Below are positions 23,001 to 28,332 of a stretch of 28,332 bases of DNA, in pieces. The notes beneath the pieces were generated by a model that ran no database searches, was not told the origin of the DNA, and saw only the letters and a list, made by a program, of their open reading frames with translations. The DNA is from Raoultibacter massiliensis (GTDB taxonomy: Bacteria > Actinomycetota > Coriobacteriia > Coriobacteriales > Eggerthellaceae): the NCBI RefSeq assembly GCF_900199545.1, contig NZ_LT962670.1, forward strand, positions 674,091 through 702,422, read 5' to 3'. A program made the position numbers and the translations under genes. The stretch's first letter is position 1. Each line of letters begins with the position of its first letter.

Positions 23001-23178
23001 TCCGGCGCCCGTGCCCGATCCGTCTTCGGATACGGGAGGTACGCGGTTGCCGGGGCCTGCCGCATCAGGCAAGGGCATGGCGGCTACGGGGGATTCGCCT
23101 CTCGCGCTTGTCGGCCTCGGTGCGTTGGCCCTTCTCGCAGGCACTGCGCTTCTCTTCGTGAAACGCCGCAACGGCTAG
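20053..23178 (+). CDS. Beta-helix surface adhesin with InlB-type repeats and cell-wall anchor
   Basis: A 1041-residue surface protein. A signal peptide (1-45: RRALAIFLAFALAFSF core) is followed by an acidic low-complexity region to about 145. A right-handed beta-helix of about 550 residues is built of irregular repeats around 'GNxAxxGGGIY/V' (at least twelve GGG turns), like pectate-lyase or polymorphic-outer-membrane-protein coils. Two InlB/Listeria-Bacteroides-like domains follow, the second FSVRYFDEDG ... YAFVGWYESADHSGSPV. A D-P rich spacer, then MAATGDSP, a hydrophobic helix and KRRNG finish the protein. Canonical LPxTG is absent. The start is ATG 20053, with AAGGA about 10 bases upstream; earlier in-frame codons lack a signal. 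Likely role: adhesion or carbohydrate contact. Confidence 0.85.
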   Translation: MKKTMERYGTKTAPRRALAIFLAFALAFSFTGITGAGGMVATAEATDSSTAPGASKADEARPFESNAEDAESELGGGENPDAPSEAGQGAAEGGDLEDADGSAGDENPAAGSDEPSVGELPSFDAPARGDEGISSQSLDDEGEGDEISLLSTLEANDFASLRAAISSASSGETVSLKADILVTAQINLGSTAKSITIDGSNPDGDDYKLIRDSGYAGYLIRVDNGNGLTLSNVTMDGQGISGARAHVYLTNGSLVLGSGSVLENGRSVGHGGAVNAIGGSVTVQGGAVVRNNTAVSSGGGIYANGGTVSLEPGSLVTGNSTNGDGGGINVYNATGASSVGFSMAAGATVSGNRANNGGGVVVRLMRSDDFATVDGTISGNSAANHGGGLYLNPRNAQAQSLSLAGTVLEGNSADGAGGGLYVASSKPVDSLALTGVAASSNTAKTGGGMFLYHRDAPQTYDLTVVGSQFSNNTATDNGGGLYAASDGALDMTVLGTTVNDNSSGSQGGGLWAIGRAYSASSLSIGDNSVVSGNESANGGGVYYRTLFAASTFTLSGGSRVEGNTASASGGGILLQGSSAFTAEAGSLVQGNKAINGGGVFASGSSVDVAGSVIGNEASSRGGGVLVTNEGSLSVRSDSLVERNVASDGGGVAVVGYAQGAIAGTIENNKASQYGGGVYVSNATYDVNAGSIAGNSSETGLGHDLWVAPASAAGSAADGGIANLRVGDAAFTDSADRDKVLIGAGTSGSINFLESFAMKNHLLLQNAGADRSTASVALGKTLTLSGKLTLGVGDGMMSHRLTIDPDGGSVLYKNDAEAEGVDVLTGEVVADMYAMPRNAASVYLQWPEAGPDRVGESFRGWNDDGTMLPNRGVGSIEVSGDTTATALWGEFSVRYFDEDGATPITGIEPTSYAFGAEETALPAPTKDGYAFVGWYESADHSGSPVTSFSNADQEDKAYFAKWKEMPIPPGPNPDPDPGPEPDPDPAPVPDPSSDTGGTRLPGPAASGKGMAATGDSPLALVGLGALALLAGTALLFVKRRNG

Positions 23179-23210
23179 CGGTGCGAACGCATCAAGCGTA
23201 GCGGACTGTC

Positions 23211-23240
23211 AAACGCCGGACCCTCGGGTCCGGCGTTTTT
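23211..23240 (+). terminator. Rho-independent terminator of the beta-helix adhesin gene
   Basis: A perfect 12-bp stem AAACGCCGGACC/GGTCCGGCGTTT with loop CTCG ends in TTTTT. Confidence 0.9.
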
Positions 23241-23373
23241 GCGTCTGAACCGAGAATAAAGGGTTTTCCCCTAGTTTTGACTCGTGCAAACTCCCATGAC
23301 GTAACGTCGCCGCCGTATCCCCTGCCGAATGTGTGTATATTTCGTGATGGGAGACGACGAAAGGAGAGGATAT

Positions 23374-24651
23374 ATGAGAAAACGCAACAAACTCGCCCTC
23401 TGGTTGAGCTCGATGTGCGCTATCGCGTTGTTCATGGGCCTGGTAGCCTGTGCTCCGCAGGCAGACAACTCGGCCGATCAGAACAAGGGCACCGACGAGC
23501 AGAAAGAGGAGCCGAAACAGGTTGAGACCCCCACGCCAGACGAGTTCGGGGTCGTAACCGCCGAGATGTGGAAAGGCATCTATCCCAACGAGTACGCAAC
23601 GTACATGGAAAACGAAGCGAACTCGCCCGATTCCGGCAAGCACAACTACCTCGAGCTGTACCCTGCGCTCAACACGATGTACAAAGGGTACGCCTTCGCC
23701 TTGGGCTATGACGAGGCTTCGAGCCACCTGTATTCGCTCGAGAGCGTGAAGAACTCGCCGAGAACCATCGAGAAGGAGCAGCTCGCCAACTGCATTAGCT
23801 GCAAGACCCCGCAGTTCACCAATATGGTGAACACCGAAGGCGAGCAGGTGTACACCGAGAAGTTCAACGATCTCATCAACGAGTTCACCGAACCGATCAG
23901 CTGCGCCAACTGTCATGCGAACGATCCCCAATCGCTTACCGTGGGCAACCAGTTCTTCGTGAGGGCCATAGGCGACGATGCCAAGAACGTTCCCATGGAG
24001 GCTCAGGTTTGCGGGCAGTGCCACAACGAGTACTACTTCAACCCCGAGACCAAGGCGACTACCAATCCGTATACGGGCACCGATGCGATGACTCCCGATG
24101 CCATCCTCGCGTATTACGACGAGCTGGGCTTCAAGGATTGGGAACATCCGGACACGGGTGCTGCGATGATCAAGGTGCAGCATCCCGAGTTCGAGACGAT
24201 CTACGGCGGCAAGCAGACTCAGATGGCGAAGAACGGCTACAGCTGCTCCGATTGCCATATGGGCACTACCACTTCCGATGACGGCACCGAGTTCGTATCG
24301 CACAGCTGGACGAGTCCGCTCGAGAACGAGGAGCTGTTGAACGGCGACTGCAAGAACTGCCATGCCGACCTGAAGAAGCAGGTTGCCGATTGGCAGGCCG
24401 AGGAGGAAGAGCGTGTAACGGCTATCAGCGAGAAGATCGAGGACATGATCAACAAGATCGCCGAGCAGAAAAACGCCGGTACGCTTTCCGACGATCAGCT
24501 GGCAGAGCTCCAGAAGCTCCATCGGACGGCGCAATTTTATTGGGATTTCGTGATGGTTGAAAATAGCGAGGGAGCCCACAATCCCGACCTGACCTTCGAA
24601 ACGCTCGATAAGGCCGAGGCTGCCGTCGACGAAGCGCTGGCCATGCTGTAA
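23374..24651 (+). CDS. nrfA: Ammonia-forming cytochrome c nitrite reductase, catalytic subunit
   Basis: A 425-residue pentahaem cytochrome that reduces nitrite to ammonium with six electrons on the outer face of the membrane. The active-site haem has the NrfA-specific CISCK (140-144, lysine ligand). The other four are CANCH (177), CGQCH (213), CSDCH (291) and CKNCH (326). The EYYF and SHSWTSP segments match conserved NrfA active-site surroundings. A signal peptide ends in LVAC (Cys26), so it is a lipoprotein, as expected for a Gram-positive cell. ATG at 23374 follows AAAGGAGAGG; an upstream in-frame codon at 23329 would add 15 unlikely residues. The NrfH-like partner follows after 280 bp, reversed from the usual nrfHA order. 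Confidence 0.95.
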   Translation: MRKRNKLALWLSSMCAIALFMGLVACAPQADNSADQNKGTDEQKEEPKQVETPTPDEFGVVTAEMWKGIYPNEYATYMENEANSPDSGKHNYLELYPALNTMYKGYAFALGYDEASSHLYSLESVKNSPRTIEKEQLANCISCKTPQFTNMVNTEGEQVYTEKFNDLINEFTEPISCANCHANDPQSLTVGNQFFVRAIGDDAKNVPMEAQVCGQCHNEYYFNPETKATTNPYTGTDAMTPDAILAYYDELGFKDWEHPDTGAAMIKVQHPEFETIYGGKQTQMAKNGYSCSDCHMGTTTSDDGTEFVSHSWTSPLENEELLNGDCKNCHADLKKQVADWQAEEEERVTAISEKIEDMINKIAEQKNAGTLSDDQLAELQKLHRTAQFYWDFVMVENSEGAHNPDLTFETLDKAEAAVDEALAML

Positions 24652-24678
24652 ACCATGCATCTTTGAGTCTCTCCTAAT

Positions 24679-24707
24679 GGGAGGGAGGTCCAACGGGCCT
24701 CCCTCCC
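24679..24707 (+). terminator. Hairpin between nrfA and the NrfH-like gene
   Basis: GGGAGGGAGG and CCTCCCTCCC form a 10-bp stem with a 9-nt loop, 28 bp after the nrfA stop codon. No T-run follows, so it may be an attenuator or an mRNA-stabilising end. The remaining gap to 24931 shows a possible promoter, TTGTCG then TAAAGT with a 16-bp spacer, near 24810-24837. Confidence 0.5.
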
Positions 24708-24931
24708 GCGCAATTACCCCGCCAAGATTGGATATTTTTGCCGTTTCACTCGAAAAAGTGGGGCGTTTCGGGCTAATTCCCCCTAAATGGGTGATAGGTT
24801 TTTAAGGTCTTGTCGGATACCATTCCTGTGGTAAAGTGCTTTTGTTTCGTATTGCGGTGCGTTTTGCTGCAATGCCGCGAGGGGCACGACAATGTAAGCG
24901 AGAGAAAATGTAGAAAGGGGGTAAAGAAGAG

Positions 24932-25639
24932 ATGAGCGAAGAAGAATCCAAAGTGGAAGCCGCCACTGAAGAAGAAACCGTAGCGACTCCGGAGGCCGCT
25001 CCGAAGAAGAAAAAGAAGAAGTGGCCTATCGTTGTTGGCGTTGTTGTGGTAGTTCTCATAGCAGCTGGTGCCGGCTTCTGGGTTTGGCACGAACAGCCTA
25101 GCTTCTGCAGCGCCATTTGCCATACTCCGATGGACCCGTACGTCGAAGGCTTCGAGCAGGAGCCGGGTACCGCCGGTGTCGATAAGTACGGCAACGAGGT
25201 GTCTAACACCAACGCCATGATGGCGGTTGCTCACAAGATCTCGAAGGACGAAGGCGGAGCAGGCACCGATTGCCTCGGTTGCCACGTTCCGACGCTCGGC
25301 GAGCAGATCTCCGAGGGCATGAACTGGATCTCGGGTAACTATCAGTATCCGCTCTACGAGCGCACTGATGAAGATCTGGTCGAGGCTCGCGGTCTTGAGG
25401 CCGACGAGTTCTGCCTCAACGAGGGCTGCCACAACCTGACTCGTCAGGATCTGATTGCGGCTACGGCTGACATGGAGCGTAACCCGCACGTTGCTCAGCA
25501 CGGCGAGATCGCCTGCACCGAATGCCACAAGGCACATCGTGCATCGGTGAACTACTGCTCGCAGTGCCACAGCGATGCCGAGATTCCGGACGGCTGGCTG
25601 ACGACTGCTCAGGCCAACAAGCTTGAGGGCGTAGCGTAG
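24932..25639 (+). CDS. nrfH: NrfH-like membrane multihaem cytochrome (quinol dehydrogenase)
   Basis: A 235-residue NapC/NirT-type protein expected to take electrons from menaquinol and pass them to NrfA. An acidic then lysine-rich cytoplasmic N-terminus (KKKKKK at 25-30) and one membrane helix (32-52) precede the haem region. The five candidate haem sites are C59-SAI-CH (CX3CH), CLGCH (114), C161-LNEG-CH (CX4CH), CTECH (195) and CSQCH (209). Typical NrfH has four CX2CH sites. Met67 in CHTPM could be the haem 1 ligand. It starts at ATG 24932, with AAAGGGGG upstream. It is not directly joined to nrfA, so it may serve other exported reductases as well. The symbol is by similarity; NrfH versus another cytochrome of the family is not proven. 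Confidence 0.82.
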   Translation: MSEEESKVEAATEEETVATPEAAPKKKKKKWPIVVGVVVVVLIAAGAGFWVWHEQPSFCSAICHTPMDPYVEGFEQEPGTAGVDKYGNEVSNTNAMMAVAHKISKDEGGAGTDCLGCHVPTLGEQISEGMNWISGNYQYPLYERTDEDLVEARGLEADEFCLNEGCHNLTRQDLIAATADMERNPHVAQHGEIACTECHKAHRASVNYCSQCHSDAEIPDGWLTTAQANKLEGVA

Positions 25640-25727
25640 TTTACGAGAATTTAGCCGCCGCTCGGTTTTCGGGCGACGGGCTGTGAGCCGAAAGGCAAAC
25701 GGCGAAGACAATTGCATATGCAAGAGG

Positions 25728-25770
25728 GAGCCCGCCAAGCGCATCTCGCGATGCCTTGACGGGCTCTTTT
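25728..25770 (+). terminator. Rho-independent terminator after the NrfH-like gene
   Basis: GAGCCCGCCAAGC pairs with CTTGACGGGCTC (one mismatch), continued inward by GCATC/GATGC around TCGC, giving about 17 pairs, then TTTT. The rest of the 294-bp gap to ccmE shows no gene. Confidence 0.85.
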
Positions 25771-25933
25771 CAAGAGCTGGGAAGCTCGATGGAATACTAA
25801 GACGTTCTGTGCAATACGCTCGAAAGGGCAAACTCGCAGAATCATTCGGTAAATACTCTGTTTTCCTCGCGCGTCGCGCTTCCCAGAGTAAAAAGGTGTT
25901 AGACAATTGACGAGGTTATTCGAGGAGGCGAAC

Positions 25934-26599
25934 GTGAACGCGAAAACGAAAAAGCGTATGGTTGTAGTAACCGGTGTAATCGTCATCGTGTTGATCGTCG
26001 TACTGGCCCTTGTGGGCGGTTCGACGGCGGCGAAGTCGATTTCCGTAGCGCAGGCTGCCGATGGCAGTCATGCTAACGAACGTGTGCAGGTTTCCGGCAA
26101 TGTGGTGGAGAATTCCTTCGAGACGACCGGGAACATGTTGACGTTTGCTATTTACGATCCGGAAGGCGATTCGTCCGTCCAACTGCCTGTGAGCTTCGAG
26201 GGCGGCGTGGCGGCAACGTTCGGAAACGACGTGACGGCTATATGCACCGGCAAGATCGATGAAAACGGCGTACTGCAAGCAACCGAACTGGTGACGAAGT
26301 GCCCGTCGAAGTACGAAAACGCATCCGATGCTTTGAGCGTTGCGAGCCTGCTCGACTATGGCGAGAGCGTGTACGACAAGCCGGTCAAAGTTGCCGGTAC
26401 GGTGAAGGCGGGAAGCCTCAAGGCCGCAGGCCAGGGCGATCGCTTCATCCTTGTCGACGCATCCGACGGCACCGAGATGGCGGTCCTGTTCGACGGGGCC
26501 CTGTCCGACGAGATCGCGGATGGGTCATCCCTCGTGCTGACCGGCTCGCTCAATTCCGATTCGAAGTTTAGCGCGACCGACGTTGCGCTGGAAGGATAA
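25934..26599 (+). CDS. ccmE: Cytochrome c maturation haem chaperone CcmE (CxxxY type), duplicated OB fold
   Basis: A 221-residue protein that would carry haem to the CcmF synthetase. An N-terminal membrane helix (9-28) is followed by an OB-fold domain with CcmE features: VQVSGNVVENS (51-61), a VSFEGGVAATF segment, and TELVTKCPSKY (117-127). The haem-binding residue is Cys123 with Tyr127, the CxxxY variant, instead of the HxxxY of proteobacteria. Residues 135-221 repeat the pattern (VKVAGTVKAGSL ... VLTGSLNSDSKFSATDV), a second OB-fold-like half that ordinary CcmE lacks. GTG at 25934 has GAGGAGG 5 bases upstream and is preferred over TTG at 25907. It lies 3 bp before ccmF, so the two are cotranscribed. 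Confidence 0.85.
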   Translation: MNAKTKKRMVVVTGVIVIVLIVVLALVGGSTAAKSISVAQAADGSHANERVQVSGNVVENSFETTGNMLTFAIYDPEGDSSVQLPVSFEGGVAATFGNDVTAICTGKIDENGVLQATELVTKCPSKYENASDALSVASLLDYGESVYDKPVKVAGTVKAGSLKAAGQGDRFILVDASDGTEMAVLFDGALSDEIADGSSLVLTGSLNSDSKFSATDVALEG

Positions 26600-26602
26600 T
26601 AC

Positions 26603-28332
26603 ATGTCGACATACGGTTTGATCGGCCTGCTTATCGCCTTTGCTGGCGTAGCAGTATCCATTGTGTGCCTGCTCGTCGGGCATCTGATGGGCCGCAAGCG
26701 CACGAGCGGGTTCGTCGAGACGCTTACTTGGGGAGGATACATCGCCTCTATCCTTTCCGCGGTGGCGCTCACGTTCTGCTGTGCTCTGCTCGTGTTCTGT
26801 TTCATGACGGGCGATACCTCCATCCAATACGTCGTTCAGAACCACAGCGACGCCTCGGGCACGCTCGGGTGGCTTTACAAGCTTTCCGGCCTGTGGGGCG
26901 GCCGCCAAGGTTCGCTTCTGTTCTGGGCATGGCTGATCTCGGTGTTCAACGCCGTTGTGGCTATTCGCTCTATGAAGAAGATGGATAAGCTCGACAACAT
27001 GGCGCTGCTCGTCTCCCAGATCGTGCTGGCGGCCTTTGCGGGCGTGCTGCTGTTCTCCGAGTCGAACATGCCCTTTACGGCTATGCCTGCGATGTACTTC
27101 GACTCCACAGGCGCGCTTACCAACGGCGCTCAGATCTGGGGCATGAACGCGCTTCTCGAGCACTGGGCCATGGCTATTCATCCGCCTACGCTGTTTATCG
27201 GCTACGCGGGTCTCACGATCCCGTTCGCGTACGCCATCGCGGCGCTCATCGTGAACGATCCCTCGAAGGCGTGGGTCGAGCGCAGCTCCCGTTACGCCAT
27301 CTTCTCGTGGCTGTTCCTCGGCATCGGCATCGGCCTCGGAGCCGTGTGGGCCTATGTCGTGCTCGGTTGGGGCGGCTACTGGGGCTGGGATCCGGTCGAG
27401 AACGCGAGCTTGCTCTCATGGCTCGTCGGCGTCGCCCTCATCCACAGCTTCACGGTGTACCGCCAGCGCGGCGCGTTCAAGCGCTGGAGCGTGATGTGCG
27501 CCTGCATCACGTTCGCATTCGTCATCGTGGGCACGTTCATCACCCGCTCGGGCCTCGTGCAGTCGGTTCATGCGTTCGAGGGCGATAGCGTCTCGCTCGT
27601 GCTGTTCCTGGCTCTCATCGTCTTGTCGGTGGTGGCCGGCATCATCGGGCTCGTTATCCGCTGGAAAAGCTTCGGCCCCTCGAAGGGCGGCGAGGATTCC
27701 ATCGAGAACATGATGTCCAAAGACGCCGCATACTACTTCAACAACGTCATCATGGTCGTGTTCGCGTTCCTGCTCGCGTACCTGACTATCTCCTCGGCGC
27801 TGCCTTCGTGGCTGCCGTTCGGCGGCCAGGCGCTTTCGGCGGGCACCTACAACACGATCGCCCGTCCTCTCGGCATCATCTACTGCATGATCCTCGCCGT
27901 CTGCCCGCTGCTCTCGTGGGGCAAGACCGAGGGCAAGCAGTTCTGGAAGCGCGCCCGCGTTCCCGGTATCTGCGCGCTCGTGCTGTTCGTCATTCTCATG
28001 GCGTACTTCCTCATGTACCTGCTTCCGAGCTACGATGCCATGGTGGCGGCGGGTGGAAGCACCGCGGCGAGCGTGACCGATTACGGCCCGTCGTGGTACT
28101 ACAACGGGATGGCCGTTGTCGGCTTTATCGTGGCGAGCCTTCTGTTCTTCAATTCGCTCTTCATGTTGGGTCGCGGTCTGCGGGCTTACAAGAAAAAGCA
28201 CGGCAAGAACGTGTTCGCCTCGCTGTTCGGCATGTTCAAAGACCATGCGGCCACCTATGGCGGGTTCGTCGCCCATATATCGATGGCCATCATCCTCGCG
28301 GGCCTCATCGGATCGTTGATGTTCGTGAACGG
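26603..28332 (+). CDS. ccmF: Cytochrome c haem lyase CcmF (cut by window end)
   Basis: A polytopic membrane protein, 576 codons visible and open at the window edge. It shows the haem-handling WWD motif GWGGYWGWDPVENASLLSW (about 254-272), the preceding HWAMAIHPPTLFIGYAG segment with conserved histidine and proline residues (about 191-207), and many membrane helices throughout. CcmF attaches haem to CxxCH motifs of exported apocytochromes, working with CcmE. The start is ATG 26603, with GGAAGGA upstream and only 3 bp from the ccmE stop. Its likely clients are the NrfA and NrfH-like proteins encoded just upstream. Other Ccm genes (ccmA, B, C, G, H) are not in this window. Confidence 0.95.
   Translation, partial: MSTYGLIGLLIAFAGVAVSIVCLLVGHLMGRKRTSGFVETLTWGGYIASILSAVALTFCCALLVFCFMTGDTSIQYVVQNHSDASGTLGWLYKLSGLWGGRQGSLLFWAWLISVFNAVVAIRSMKKMDKLDNMALLVSQIVLAAFAGVLLFSESNMPFTAMPAMYFDSTGALTNGAQIWGMNALLEHWAMAIHPPTLFIGYAGLTIPFAYAIAALIVNDPSKAWVERSSRYAIFSWLFLGIGIGLGAVWAYVVLGWGGYWGWDPVENASLLSWLVGVALIHSFTVYRQRGAFKRWSVMCACITFAFVIVGTFITRSGLVQSVHAFEGDSVSLVLFLALIVLSVVAGIIGLVIRWKSFGPSKGGEDSIENMMSKDAAYYFNNVIMVVFAFLLAYLTISSALPSWLPFGGQALSAGTYNTIARPLGIIYCMILAVCPLLSWGKTEGKQFWKRARVPGICALVLFVILMAYFLMYLLPSYDAMVAAGGSTAASVTDYGPSWYYNGMAVVGFIVASLLFFNSLFMLGRGLRAYKKKHGKNVFASLFGMFKDHAATYGGFVAHISMAIILAGLIGSLMFVN

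Noticed and set aside
2077..23178. Diversity-generating retroelement linking the RT to the adhesins
   Set aside because: No template/variable repeat pair was seen near the RT, the adhesins lack a C-type lectin end, and they lie more than 7 kb away.

Overview
The window looks like a chromosomal segment of a high-GC gut actinobacterium of the class Coriobacteriia, most likely Eggerthellaceae (Eggerthella, Gordonibacter, Adlercreutzia or a relative). The basis is the combination of a Tat-exported molybdopterin reductase, a Tat-exported FMN/FAD flavoprotein reductase, membrane-embedded LuxR regulators beside each of them, a pentahaem nitrite reductase with System I cytochrome c maturation genes, and large cell-wall adhesins. 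The genus is inference.

Region 1 (1-4400) is accessory DNA. It opens with the cut end of an IS3-type insertion sequence and an inverted-repeat element, then an intact tRNA-Ala(CGC) with promoter and terminator. A degenerate second copy of the tRNA lies at 4268-4345. Between the two copies are an IS256/IS1249-like element (701-2023, with 8-bp target duplication) and an AT-richer two-gene module on the minus strand: a SLATT-type membrane protein and, overlapping it by 14 bp, a reverse transcriptase with intact catalytic residues. A leader that could fold into a closed structured RNA (4030-4163) begins exactly where transcription from a TATAAT box should start and ends just before the SLATT ribosome binding site. 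This leader RNA-SLATT-RT module is the best candidate for an undescribed system, probably anti-phage.

Region 2 (4400-6500) holds a small HEPN-like gene between two related AT-rich repeats, a probable gene remnant, and a cysteine-rich DUF3795 protein.

Region 3 (6600-11343) is a respiratory locus: a membrane LuxR regulator divergent from a molybdopterin oxidoreductase and its four-cluster iron-sulfur partner, with a perfect palindrome between them. Region 4 (11490-15990) is a 1466-residue SdrD/SpaA-type adhesin. Region 5 (16113-19681) is a second regulator/reductase pair: a flavoprotein reductase divergent from another membrane LuxR protein. Region 6 (20006-23240) is a beta-helix adhesin ending in a perfect terminator.

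Region 7 (23374-28332) is the nitrite ammonification and cytochrome c maturation block: NrfA, an NrfH-like multihaem quinol dehydrogenase with unusual haem motifs, CcmE of the CxxxY type, and CcmF, which runs off the window end. CcmE and CcmF would mature the c-type haems of NrfA and the NrfH-like protein. The two reductases of regions 3 and 5 are probably terminal reductases for small organic or inorganic acceptors, each under its own sensor. Their substrates cannot be read from the sequence.
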